Shown piece after piece: positions 43,700 through 54,477 of a DNA stretch of 64,000 nt. Where the stretch lies: assembly GCA_047967505.1 (NCBI GenBank), contig CM106539.1; one strand, 5' to 3'. Position 1 is the stretch's first letter; each line of letters begins with the position of its first letter. The notes under the pieces were generated by a model. The model saw nothing but the letters and a program-made list of their open reading frames with translations. It made no database searches and was not told the origin of the DNA. The DNA comes from Dipteris shenzhenensis (Eukaryota > Polypodiophyta > Polypodiopsida > Gleicheniales). The position numbers were made by a program, and so were the translations under genes.

Positions 43700-45937
43700 C
43701 TGTATAATCATTGGAAAGGCAGAAATGGGACAGCATGCTTGTATCTGTGCAGGCTGAAGATTTATGGCTGCTACTCCAAGGGTAAGTGCCTGGATATAGT
43801 TTTCATCATAATGCACTTACAACATACTGGGCAAGGCTTGACAGATGGTATTTGTTTTACCCACAACAGTTTGCAGATTTTAGCCCTCATCTCTTTATAG
43901 ATTTCTCATTGATCTTGTCAGATCATGCCCCATTGTGGATGAATTTGCAACTTGGCATGCCTCTGGATGATTTGCCACCCCTTTCCAGTAAATTATTGCA
44001 TGTTAATCAGGCTTATTTCTGACATCACTATTTCCAACAATTGATCAGATTTGCAATTCATCCCTTGCCTTTGCATGCCCAGGAGGACATGAATTATGCT
44101 TGGGACAGTTTTGTCTCTCGTATGCAGAATGTCATTAGAGAGTATGCCAAATGGCACATGACTGAATGGAGGAATGAGGTTAAATGGGCAAAAAGGACAG
44201 CACAACAATTGACTGAATTTTCTCAGTTAAGGCCTCTCTCTGATTCAGAAAATGATACCCTCTCACATGCTCAGATTAAATTGAATATTAATGATCAGAG
44301 GAAATTGCACAAATGGCAGATCAGGGCAAGAATGAAGCCCCTCATGGATAAGGGCTGCTCATCAAAAGCCTTTTTCCAGGGCCTGCATCCTACTCGAAAG
44401 AAAAACTCATGTCTAAGGGTAAGGAAGCTCGAATGCCAAAACTACTTTCAAAAATTGTTCTCTGCTCCTGGTTCCCCATCCAATCAAATGACTGATGCTA
44501 GGACTGAATTCCTCCAATATGTTTCTGAAATAGTGGAAATGGATGATGCTCTTATCTTGAAGAGACCTTTTACTGACACAGAACTTGATAATGCATTCTT
44601 CCACCTCAGTAAATACAAGTCCCCTGGCTGGGATGGCCTTACGGTGGAATTTTATATTTCCTTTTGGGATGATTTGAAAGAAGTCCTCTTGCAAATGATC
44701 AATGTTGCCTGGCAAGAAAATCAGTTGCCGCACTCTTGGAAGCAAGGCATAGTCAAACTTGTGCCCAAAAAACATCTGTGTGACCATATGTCAGATTGGA
44801 GGCCTATTACTTTGATGCCTGTAGTTTACAAACTCATTGCCAAAATGATTGTGTATAGGCTTCACGGGATACTGCATGCGGGCCTTCATCCTCATCAGTT
44901 GACAATATCTCCAATGCATTGACTTCAATTGAATATGCTAAGTACTCGCATCAAGATGTGCTCATATTGCAGGTAGATATTCCTAAGGGATTTGACACTG
45001 TTCAATGGGATTTTACCTCTCAAATCATGACAAAGTTGGGCTTTGGTCCCAAGATAGCAAATGCAGTTTACTGGCTTTATTCTTGCTCTACTTCTCAGTG
45101 CATTCTTGGGGGTCATCTATCTCGGTCATGGACATTGGGTAGATCAGTTAGACAAAGCTGCCCTCTTAGTGCTCTCTTATATGCCATTGCGACCCATCCC
45201 CTCTTAATGTATCTTGATCATCCTAAAAACACAGGACAGATGACTGGTCTTAAAATCCCTGGGGCTGCATCTTTTTTGGCACAAGCATATGCTGATGATT
45301 CCTTCTTTATGCCACAGAATTCTCCCCGGGAAGTTCACATGCTTATGACCACTCTATCATTGTATGGATTGGCAGCGGGATTGCATGTCAATTTTGACAA
45401 ATCTAAATTGCTTCCCCTGAAACAATGTGACTGGCATTCTATTCTCTGGCTAGGTCAGGTGGTGCATTCCAAAGATGTAGTCACACATTTGGGATATCCT
45501 ATGGGATGGCATATCACCAGGAAGCAGCAGTTAAAATGGATCTTTCAAAGACTTCAACATAAACTGGAATACTGGAAAATTTCTACTTGGCCACTTCATG
45601 TCAAGCTCAGAAAAGTGCAGTCCATTGTAATGTCATATGTCCAGTTCTTTTTGCCTTTGCTGCATTGGTCCTCCAAAGATATTTCAGCCTTTATGTCTCA
45701 AGCTATGGAGATGTTATCGAGGACAAAAACTACTGTGAAAGCATTGAGACTGATGAAGATGGAAATGGTGTGCTCTCCTAGGATGCATGGTGGACTTAAT
45801 GTCCTCAATATAAGATATCATGTACTTGCAAGGAAGGCGACTATGCTGCATACTTTTTCCGCCAACAACAGCCTTGGACTTATATGCTAGCATCCATGTG
45901 TGTCAACATGAGGACTTGTGCTTATGGTCATTGGACT
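43699..45937 (+). pseudogene. LINE E, 5' part (endonuclease end and RT)
   Basis: Third subfamily of the array. Starts in the C-terminal endonuclease (ILSDHAPLWM), TGA at ~44021, then a 293-codon frame (44041-44922) with KGCSSKAFFQGL, SPGWDGLTVEFY and LVPKKHL. A ~30-bp deletion at ~44900 shifts the frame. RT resumes at 44919 with VDIPKGFDTVQWDF, RQSCPLSALLYA (Gly of RQGCPLS is Ser) and QAYADDSFF (YADD intact) and ends near 45890. Interrupted at 45937 by Gypsy-2; it continues at 52569. Confidence 0.88.
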
Positions 45938-46405
45938 TGTTACGCTCTAGCCGAGGTAGCATGACCTCGGAAGAATCAGTCGACATTTCCCTTATAGGAT
46001 CTATCTTTGTAATATATGTGTTTGCGCTTTATGTAAATGATCGGGAGGGATTAATGTCAAGGTCCTAGGTGAGGGCTGATAGCACCAGACTGGATAGATC
46101 TGAGACCAAGGGCCTAGTGCAAAGATTGTGCCTAGGGGCAAGGAATTAAATGCATCCCAAGAGAGGGGTGAAATGTTGCATTAGGAAGGCCCTATATGGA
46201 TTACATGTGGCATCTAGATCTATCTAGGGATTTGGGGTCTGCTAAGGCTAGTGAGAGAAGATAAGGATTGGATTTTTACGTGATTTCGATTACAGCTCTC
46301 TCTCTCTTGCTTGGAAGTCTTGGCAGAATAGGCTGGGAGGAAAAATCAGGGTGCTACTCCCGTGATCAGTAAGAAATGCCTAGTATAGTGACAAGGAAGG
46401 TGATA
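45938..46405 (+). repeat. Gypsy-2 5' LTR
   Basis: 468 bp, starts TGTTACGC like Gypsy-1 but ends GGTGATA, so the terminal dinucleotides are TG...TA instead of TG...CA. The end is fixed by the target-site duplication and by the two-base gap to the primer-binding site. Confidence 0.92.
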
Positions 46406-46407
46406 GT

Positions 46408-46419
46408 TGGTATCAGAGC
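46408..46419 (+). promoter_or_regulatory. Gypsy-2 primer-binding site
   Basis: TGGTATCAGAGC, initiator Met-tRNA type, two bases after the LTR. Confidence 0.9.
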
Positions 46420-47381
46420 AGAAGGTTGGAAAGAGACGAATCGACGCTAGTCAGCGGTAAGAAAGAAACGAATCAGAAGGCTGGCTGGTCGACGAACAGT
46501 AACGGGCTAACGGCAGTAGAGAATCGTCGATCATACGGTGGTGCGTGAAGGTGCTACGTCGACAGACGGTAGCTGGTGACGGATCAACTGAGGATGACGA
46601 CGAGGTCTGTGAGGAGCGGCGCTCACGTGGACCCACGAACGGGCTGATGCAACGATTCGACGAAGATAGCGTGGGGTTAGCTGGTAGGTTGGCGCAGAAC
46701 GACGGAGCGTAGGATCGTTGGCGCAAGAGATTAGTCCGTGGGCTGGGAGATTTATCGACACGAACGGAGAGCAAGGTTCCCGTAACCCTGACGGAACAGG
46801 GACCGTTGGAAGGCACGGCGCCGATTAGTTAATTCAGAGATTGCAAAGGCTTAGGCAGAAACGTTTTATTTATGATCAGGAAGTTACGAGGAGGCCTTCA
46901 GGTCATCTAGCAGCTATTCAAAGCAGTCGACAGCTTATCATTCGTTATAGCTAGCGGAACTCGGAATCAACGGAGACCAGAGAGATTGCAAAAGATTGTT
47001 TCATTTGCTGTTATGCAGGAGCAAACCACCAGGGAGCAGCTCTTTTTCTTTCTGTGCAAAATTTCAATTTACAGTTACATTTATTTCTATACAGCAGAAG
47101 GGAATCTGAAGTGAAAAAAAAATAAATTTTGTGGACTGTCTTTCAGATTATGCTTGTGTGCTCAAGTCAGTTTGATGCAGGAATTTCCCTAGTACAGGGA
47201 AAGTGGTTTGGGGTATATTGTGATATATGCTTGTGTCAAATACTTGGTCAGTATAGTTGTCAGATTGCAGGTATTCCCTAGTATAGGGAATTGTGTCAGT
47301 TTGTAAGTACAGTGTTTTAGGGGTGTTTAAATTTTTTATTTTTATTTTTTTTTTTTAAAAGCAAAACACCCATTGATTTGA
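46420..47381 (+). other. Gypsy-2 untranslated leader
   Basis: Non-coding. The first ~700 bp do not align with the Gypsy-1 leader by eye, whereas the stretch before gag (from ~47150, with the T-rich run at 47331-47356) does. Confidence 0.65.
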
Positions 47382-47664
47382 ATGGAAGAAGAATAAGGGG
47401 CTTCCAGGAGGGACCCTGGTGAATCAGGAGTCCGGCCGACCCAGCAGGGATCGCGCCCAGTAGCTCATACTTTATCTGGCAGGATTGCATTGCTGGAGGA
47501 TGCCTTGCAACAGCTGTTAGCGCAGCAATTACAAGCCAACGCAGGGCAATCTGAACTTAGAAGAGCGTTACAAAGTATGTCTGCCAGACCTTCTCGAGAA
47601 GAGAAGGGAAAGGCTCCAATGGAACTGGAGTCTAGTCCATACGGTCGAGCCTAGGAAGGCTAAA
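47382..47664 (+). pseudogene. Gypsy-2 gag N-terminus, broken twice
   Basis: ATG at 47382 is followed by TAA at 47394 (GAA in Gypsy-1). A two-base deletion near 47630 (agtccat against agtgtccat) also shifts the frame. At 47523 it keeps the CAG that is TAG in Gypsy-1. Confidence 0.8.
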
Positions 47665-50600
47665 GTGCCAAATATTGCCAATTACAGACCGGAAAAGTAT
47701 TCTGGTCAGATGAACGACTGTAGCTCCGATGTCATTGAGACCTGGTTACACAAATGGGACGAGGCGTTCGCCATTTGTGAGATCAGAAATGACATCAAAA
47801 AGATCCGCGAGGCCACCCATATGTTTAGTGAGGCAGCGGATCGGTGGTGGATTAAACAACAAAAAGATGGCATAGCATCCACTACCTGGGAGGGGTTTAA
47901 AAGAGAGTTCAGGAAACACTTCTTACCTCCTGACGAGGCATCCCGAGCTTGGGATCAATATAGGAACCTTCGTCAGAGAAATTTATCAGTGGCAGAATAC
48001 ACTGATAAGTTTCGAGAGAGTGTAATGAAGGTTGACGAACCCCTGCCTCAATCAATCCAAGTGAAAGATTTCATATTTGGATTGAATGATCGAATAAAAA
48101 TGGAAGTTCGGGCTAAGTACACGAACACGCTAGATGATGCAATAGCTATAGCCCTGAACTACGAGGATGCCAAGGGCAGCAAGCCAAGTGGGTTTGCACA
48201 GGTCGGAACCCAGTATGGGTATCCGAAGAAATCTGGGTTTAAGAAGAAGTGGACTAGTAGAGGGAGTGGTTCGCAGCCGAGTGGTCAAGCCAAGCAGGCG
48301 AGACCGGCTGAAACTCCTAAGCCAAGTACCACCATTGGAGTGAAAACGAAAGTAACTCCAATGGCAGCCCGGGCTTGGTCTAAGTCTCCCTTGAACCCGG
48401 AACAAAGGGAAAAAGCGAGGAGAGAAGGCTTATGCTTTGGTTGCCTTCAACCTCATCAGTGGAGAGATTGTCCACGTAATAAAGATCGTCGGATGGCTGA
48501 GACGGTGATCTCAGAGTGCGACGTGGAGATGCAGGGAAGTCCCAGAGCGGAAGAGATGCAGATTCAACTAGCGGGATCTTCTCAGAGGTTAGTACCTTGT
48601 TTGTTCTGTGTGTCTGTTACTAAGTTAGTGACGAGTGCACCTGATAACATCCTATCTAAGCCCGCAGCAACGGGGTATACAGCCTTCAATGATACAGAGT
48701 TAATCAAAATGAAAGGGCAAGTGGCCAGTCATGATGTCATTGTGTTGTTTCACTCAGCGTCAACTCACAATGTGATTAACTCCAAGCTCGTGAAGAGGCT
48801 GAAATTAAAGACAAGTCCATCTGACTATGCGTATACAGTCAGGATGGCTGATGGAAGTTCAACTGAAGTATGGGACCAAAGGGTTACCCAGTTGGAGCTT
48901 CGGATTCAGGACTATGCTGAGAAGCTTGATTTTGAAATAACCAAGCTTGCTCATGCGGATATAGCCCTGGGAATGGCGTGGCATTCTAGGAAGAATCCAG
49001 CCATTGATTGGAAAAAGCACGTGTATCAATTCAAGATGAATGATGTGCTTTATGTCTTGCGAGGTGAAAAAGATATACCTCAGGGACCGTTGGTTTCCGT
49101 GATGGAAATCAGAAAGGCTCAAGTAGAGTTTTTATACCTTTGCACAGCATCGGTAGAGTCAGTGGATGAGTCTTCGGCTAGCACTGATGTTATGCAAAGT
49201 GATGAGATGGCCAAGCTGGCTAACCTTATAACAGAGGAGTTCTCTGAATGTTTTAGGGATGAACTACCTTATGGGTTACCTCCAGAGCGGAAAGTTCAGC
49301 ATAAGATTGAACTGATCCCGGGGGCAGAACCTGTAAATAGACCTCCCTATAGAATGAGTTTTACTGAAGAAGCGGAGGTGCGTAGGCAACTGGAAGAATA
49401 CCTCAAGTTGGGGCAGATTCAACCAAGTTTCTCACCTTTTGCTTCGCCAGTGATATTAAAGAAGAAAAAGGATGATACGTTTCGCCTCTGTATAGATTAC
49501 AGAGCATTAAATAATATCACTGTTAAGCACAGGTATCCGATGGCTCGGATTGATGATTTGCTAGATGCATTACATGAAGCCGTGATTTTCAGCAAGATAG
49601 ATCTTAAGTGCGGCTATCATCAGATCCGGATTAGAGCCGAGGATGTGCATAAAACCGCTTTTAGAAGCAGGTTTGGTCATTATGAGTTTTTGGTAATGCC
49701 CTTCGGACTTACCAATGCTCCAGCGACCTTCGTCATGCTTATGAACGATCTACTACGTCCGTATATCGGAAAGTTCGTAGTACATTTCATTGACGATATC
49801 TTGATATTCAGTAAAAGTGTTACTGCGCATTGTGAACACTTAAGGATAGTGTTCAGTACTTTGAGGAAAGCCAGTCTTTACGTGAATAAAAAGAAAACTA
49901 TACTGTGTATGGTTAGGCTTGAGTACTTAGGGTTCATAATTACTCCACAGGGGGTAGAAATGGATCCGAAGAAAGTGGCTGCGATACTAACTTGGCCAAT
50001 CCCTCAGAGTCTGACCGCGTTGCGATCATTCTTGGGATTTGTCCAGTTTTATAGAAGGCATATCAAAGGATATTCCGAAATAGTATCGCCATTGACTGAT
50101 CTGACCTCAAATAAAGTACCTTTTATTTGGGGACAGAATCAACAGGAAAGTTTTAACACCATAAAACAAGCTGTGGTCACAGGACCGGTGTTAAAAATAG
50201 TTGATCCCCAGAAACCATTGTTCCTAGAAACCGATGCAAGTGGCATTGCGGTAGGAGCAGTTCTCCTTCAAGAGGGAAGGCCAGTAGCCTTCGAAAGCAA
50301 GAAGCTTTCTCCCTCTCAAAGGAATTGGCCAACTCATGAATTGGAGTTGTATGCTGTTATCCATGCTTTGAAAACATGGAGGCATTATCTGTATGGTTCA
50401 GAGTTTTATGTGGATGTGGATCATGATACTCTGAAACATTTCTGTAAACAGCCTGACTTAAGGGGCCGCCAAGCTAGGTGGGCAGAGCTCATGCAGGAGT
50501 TTAATCTAACGATTCGGTACCGAAGAGGAAAAGACAATAAGATAGCTGATGCGTTGTCTCGCATTATGCACAACCTGAGTTTCACGGTATTAGAGAGTGC

Positions 50601-52083
50601 TCTAATGACCGAGATCAGAGAAACTCAGAAGGTGGACGAGTTTGTCCAGAGCTTATGGCCTAAAGCTCATGTGTTAAAACCCGGGGAAAATGAAAAGGAT
50701 GACCTGGCATCCAGAAAAGGCCAAACTTATGCAAGATATACCATAAGGGATGGTATGCTAGTTAGAAATGGCAAGGTTGTAGTACCTGGTCAGAATGATC
50801 TCAAGCAGAGAGTCATTCGACAATGCCATGATAGCCCGTGTGCGGGACATCCAGGAGTCGAGAAGACATATGATCTCGTGAAGCGAGATTTCTTTTGGCC
50901 AAAGATGAAAAAGCATATTCATGAATATGTGACACGGTGTTTCTCGTGTCAGGTAAGTAAGGCCGAGCGGGTGAAGCCACCCGGACTTTTACAGCCCTTG
51001 GAAATACCACTAAGTAAGTGGGAGAGCATTTCCATGGATTTTATTGTACGACTACCTGCAACACAAGGAGGGTATAATTCTATCCTTGTGGTGGTTGATC
51101 GTCTAACCAAGATGGCTCACTTCATTCCGACTAGAGAGTCTGTTAGTGCCCCGCAAGTAGCGGATTTGTTTATTAGACATATATTTCGTCTGCATGGATT
51201 GCCTAGATCCATAGTGTCAGACAGAGATGTCAGGTTTACCGGTCACTTTTGGACAGCGGTATTTGAGACACTAAGGACTGAGTTGGGAATGAGTAGTGGG
51301 GATCATCCTGAGACGGATGGTCAGACGGAGAGAGTCAACCAGACTTTAGAGGATATGCTGAGAGCATATGTGTCATTGAGGCAACATACATGGGACAAGT
51401 GGTTGCCATTGTTGGAGTTTGCCTACAATGATAGGAAACATTCATCTACTGGGTTCAGTCCGTTTGAGCTGAACTATGGTTATAGACCAGCCAATCCGAC
51501 TATAGTTGGAGTACCTCAGAAAGTGCCTAGTGCCGCGAACTTTGTAGTTCAGATGCGGGAGATGCTAGCACTTGCGAGAGCTAATATCCGCCAGGCTATG
51601 GATAGAGCCAAGGTGTATGCGGATGAAAATCGGTCTATAAGAGTATTTGAAGAAGGAGAAAAAGTTTTTCTCAGAATTCCTTCGCACTCGAAGTCGTTGA
51701 CTTCAGGAGAGTGTGCTAAATTATCACCTCGATACTGTGGGCCGTGGTTAATTCTAAAGAGAATAGGCAGTGTAGCCTATAAATTAGAATTGCCACAGGG
51801 GTGTAAGGTGCACCCGGTTTTTCATGTTTCACGTTTAAAGAAATTTTTACATACTGGTGACTCACTAATCGAAGGTGTGGTTTTGTTTCAGGAGATAGAG
51901 GATATTGCAAGGCGCAAACCAACAAGAATCCTGGACCGAGGAACAATGCAAATACGAAATCGGAAGATACCCACGGTGTTGGTTGCATGGCATGGTCAGC
52001 CTCTATCCGAAGCTACCTGGGAATCCGTATATCAATTGCGGAGAGTGTTCCCAGACTTTATCATCGAGGACGCTGATGTCTGA
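47665..52083 (+). CDS. Gypsy-2 gag-pol polyprotein (1472 aa open frame)
   Basis: Same domain order as Gypsy-1: gag core, knuckle (CFGCLQPHQWRDC, C-x2-C-x3-H-x4-C), protease, RT with F-I-D-D, RNase H, HHCC and D-D35-E integrase, chromodomain-like end. Codon 363 (CAC, 48751-48753) is His where Gypsy-1 has the catalytic protease Asp, so self-processing should fail. The ATG at 47665 is internal; the native start region upstream is broken. RT, RNase H and integrase residues appear intact. Confidence 0.92.
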   Translation: MPNIANYRPEKYSGQMNDCSSDVIETWLHKWDEAFAICEIRNDIKKIREATHMFSEAADRWWIKQQKDGIASTTWEGFKREFRKHFLPPDEASRAWDQYRNLRQRNLSVAEYTDKFRESVMKVDEPLPQSIQVKDFIFGLNDRIKMEVRAKYTNTLDDAIAIALNYEDAKGSKPSGFAQVGTQYGYPKKSGFKKKWTSRGSGSQPSGQAKQARPAETPKPSTTIGVKTKVTPMAARAWSKSPLNPEQREKARREGLCFGCLQPHQWRDCPRNKDRRMAETVISECDVEMQGSPRAEEMQIQLAGSSQRLVPCLFCVSVTKLVTSAPDNILSKPAATGYTAFNDTELIKMKGQVASHDVIVLFHSASTHNVINSKLVKRLKLKTSPSDYAYTVRMADGSSTEVWDQRVTQLELRIQDYAEKLDFEITKLAHADIALGMAWHSRKNPAIDWKKHVYQFKMNDVLYVLRGEKDIPQGPLVSVMEIRKAQVEFLYLCTASVESVDESSASTDVMQSDEMAKLANLITEEFSECFRDELPYGLPPERKVQHKIELIPGAEPVNRPPYRMSFTEEAEVRRQLEEYLKLGQIQPSFSPFASPVILKKKKDDTFRLCIDYRALNNITVKHRYPMARIDDLLDALHEAVIFSKIDLKCGYHQIRIRAEDVHKTAFRSRFGHYEFLVMPFGLTNAPATFVMLMNDLLRPYIGKFVVHFIDDILIFSKSVTAHCEHLRIVFSTLRKASLYVNKKKTILCMVRLEYLGFIITPQGVEMDPKKVAAILTWPIPQSLTALRSFLGFVQFYRRHIKGYSEIVSPLTDLTSNKVPFIWGQNQQESFNTIKQAVVTGPVLKIVDPQKPLFLETDASGIAVGAVLLQEGRPVAFESKKLSPSQRNWPTHELELYAVIHALKTWRHYLYGSEFYVDVDHDTLKHFCKQPDLRGRQARWAELMQEFNLTIRYRRGKDNKIADALSRIMHNLSFTVLESALMTEIRETQKVDEFVQSLWPKAHVLKPGENEKDDLASRKGQTYARYTIRDGMLVRNGKVVVPGQNDLKQRVIRQCHDSPCAGHPGVEKTYDLVKRDFFWPKMKKHIHEYVTRCFSCQVSKAERVKPPGLLQPLEIPLSKWESISMDFIVRLPATQGGYNSILVVVDRLTKMAHFIPTRESVSAPQVADLFIRHIFRLHGLPRSIVSDRDVRFTGHFWTAVFETLRTELGMSSGDHPETDGQTERVNQTLEDMLRAYVSLRQHTWDKWLPLLEFAYNDRKHSSTGFSPFELNYGYRPANPTIVGVPQKVPSAANFVVQMREMLALARANIRQAMDRAKVYADENRSIRVFEEGEKVFLRIPSHSKSLTSGECAKLSPRYCGPWLILKRIGSVAYKLELPQGCKVHPVFHVSRLKKFLHTGDSLIEGVVLFQEIEDIARRKPTRILDRGTMQIRNRKIPTVLVAWHGQPLSEATWESVYQLRRVFPDFIIEDADV

Positions 52084-52095
52084 AGAGGGAAGGAA
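52082..52095 (+). promoter_or_regulatory. Gypsy-2 polypurine tract
   Basis: GAAGAGGGAAGGAA directly before the 3' LTR, identical to Gypsy-1. Confidence 0.85.
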
Positions 52096-52563
52096 TGTTA
52101 CGCTCTAGCCGAGGTAGCATGACCTCGGAAGAATCAGTCGACATTTCCCTTATAGGATCTATCTTTGTAATATATGTGTTTGCGCTTTATGTAAATGATC
52201 GGGTGGGATTAATGTCAAGGTCCTAGGTGAGGGCTGATAGCACCAGACTGGATAGATCTGAGACCAAGGGCCTAGTGCTAAGATTGTGCCTAGGGGCAAG
52301 GAATTAAATGCATCCCAAGAGAGGGGTGAAATGTTGCATTAGGAAGGCCCTATATGGATTACATGTGGCATCTAGATCTATCTAGGGATTTGGGGTCTGC
52401 TAAGGCTAGTGAGAGAAGATAAGGATTGGATTTTTACGTGATTTCGATTACAGCTCTCTCTCTCTTGCTTGGAAGTCTTGGCAGAATAGGCTGGGAGGAA
52501 AAATCAGGGTGCTACTCCCGTGATCAGTAAGAAATGCCTAGTATAGTGACAAGGAAGGTGATA
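52096..52563 (+). repeat. Gypsy-2 3' LTR
   Basis: 468 bp, two differences from the 5' LTR (near 52204 and 52279), followed by GGACT. Confidence 0.95.
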
Positions 52564-52568
52564 GGACT

Positions 52569-53708
52569 ACTGATCATTGGGAGGTTGTCATTGGGAGATT
52601 TGTAGGGAAGATACCTGGCTGTCCTTTCTCTACTGCTCTGATACTTAATCGGAAACAAATACTTTCTAAGGTCAAATGGGCTCCTGATAATTGCTCGGGG
52701 ACAAACTCAATGAGGAAAGAAAGTATTCATTGGAGTGCCATCTTTGACATTCCACTCGCTTTACAGGAACCTGTTCGGGCATACAATCTCATGAAATTGG
52801 GAATTAGATACATACATGATGTGGTAGATGATCAGGGCTATGTTTTATCTTTTCCTCTGGCCACTGCTTCCTATGCATTGGGAATGCACTATAGGTCGAT
52901 ACGGAAGAAAATTACTGATTTGTTACATCCTTTTCTACCTGTTCCTCCTGTGGCTGACACAGACAGGCTTATGGATTGGCAATTGCAACCCTCTGCTACA
53001 TGCTCTCATCTTGTTCCTCTGCCTGCCTTGACCTCCATCAAAGCCTACAGGCTTCTTCAGCCTGCTCCATGGATTCAGCAATATGCTAATACTCTGTGGC
53101 ATATCAAGAAGCCCCTCTCATGGTTCCGGAAGAATCTCCGGATATTATGGAAGTGTAAAATGCCTTTGAAACAATGACTTTTTCTTTTTGGAGATGCATG
53201 ACAGGCACATTGTCAGTGGGAGTCACACTTGCCAAACGTCACATTGCACCATCCACATGTTTAAGATGTCAGGCTCCTTCAGAGACTGTCCCTCATTTGC
53301 TTTGGCACTGCCCGTGTTCTATGAACCTCCTCAGGAGAATTTCAGATCATCTTCGGCTCCGTTTTCCGAGTCACAGATTTGGGAAACATTTTTGGCTATT
53401 TGGTAGATTTATGAGGTCTTTGTCTCAATACTCACTATTTCTGTCTTGGGTGAGATATTGGGCTCTTTGGACAATCTGGAGTGAGCATAATTTGGCATAC
53501 TTGGGTCGGCAAATTCACAAGTCATATGAATCTTTCCGAGCCTCATTGCAGCAATCCTTATATGATGCCTGCCATGAGGACGATATAGATGCTTCTTGCA
53601 TAGAGCTTTTCTTTTTATGTTTCTGATCTTTGGGATACTCTCCATTTTGCAGACTTCCCATCTTGTAAATTTATACACTGTACTGGATATTACTATTTTA
53701 AATAAAAA
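52569..53708 (+). pseudogene. LINE E, 3' part (ORF2 C-terminus and tail)
   Basis: Continues the LINE cut at 45937. Removing Gypsy-2 and one GGACT restores GHW-T-TDHWE, matching A and B. Frame 52710-53177, then a one-base shift to 53174-53626 with the zf-RVT finger (CLRCQAPSETVPHLLWHCPC). The 3' end is aataaaaa followed by (GT)n. Confidence 0.85.
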
Positions 53709-53717
53709 GTGTGTGTG
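53709..53717. repeat. (GT)n joint between LINE E and LINE F
   Basis: Short GTGTGTGTG after AAAAA. Confidence 0.8.
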
Positions 53718-53888
53718 ATTCCTACTGTTACTTTTGGCAGGTTCTTCTGGTTATTTGGTTTTCATCCCGGTAGACAGGGTTTTGATTTATTTTTTGTTTG
53801 GATGCGCTACTGGGCACTTTAGACTCTATGGATGGACAAAAATCATAGTCTTTGGTGATCCTACTTATCCATCTTTCGTTTTTTTCAG
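53718..53888 (+). pseudogene. LINE F: C-terminal fragment of D/G family
   Basis: Starts at cctactgttacttttggcag, the ORF2 C-terminal region equivalent to G at ~60508, and stops at tttttttca, where the 5' end of LINE G begins. No 3' UTR remains on this side. Confidence 0.75.
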
Positions 53889-54477
53889 AGAGAGACAGAA
53901 AGGACCTGCAGCCCTTGCTCCAGCCCTCCCATCAGCTCCTTAGCCTCTTCAGATAAGCCCGTATGCTTCAGCTACCTACTGCTCCAAATCCGTGTACATA
54001 AACAGCTGTTTGAGGTGGTAAATCCCTGCCGTACAGCCCCGCCAGAGTTCCGTACAATTCCGTACAGGTGTACGGACTGTTCCACCTTGTTCAGGCTGCT
54101 GCTGCCGGCTGATTCCCTGCTCGTGGGTCGCTGTTTGTATAGGGTTTGTTCACGGGCTGATTCTACACACTAGTTCTAAGGGTTGCCTCTTCCCCCTTTC
54201 TCTCCTTTTAGGTTCCTGGGTCTTGTGTACTCTTTCGATCGCCCGAACTTCTCTTTTACCTCTGACTTATAGTTCATCTTAGATCTTTTCCTGGTTTTTT
54301 CTTTTCCTTCTCCAGAACTTGTATTTTCTTCTCTCTAAACCCCTAATATCTCTTTCCCCTTCTTCTCCTTGCAAATACACTATTTCTTTTTCTTTGACGG
54401 CTATTTTTCGGGACTGTTTTTTCTCTTTTATCACTTTACACGTACTCCTTTTGTGGGTTCCATCTTCTTCAGAAGAC
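53889..54477 (+). promoter_or_regulatory. LINE G 5' UTR, putative promoter region
   Basis: 589 bp ahead of the ORF1 ATG. Contains four CCGTACA/GTACGG words (54031-54078) and long pyrimidine-rich runs (54190-54430). No TATA box is evident. Promoter function is inferred from position. Confidence 0.45.

Larger units (their letters stand above)
45938..52563 (+). mobile_element. Gypsy-2: Ty3/gypsy element nested in LINE E
   Basis: 6,626-bp element with 468-bp LTRs and the 5-bp duplication GGACT at 45933-45937 and 52564-52568. Coding sequence is very close to Gypsy-1, but the LTR 3' third and most of the leader differ. LTRs differ at two sites by eye, so insertion is very recent. Two defects at the gag start and a protease Asp-to-His change make it unlikely to be autonomous. 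Confidence 0.95.
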
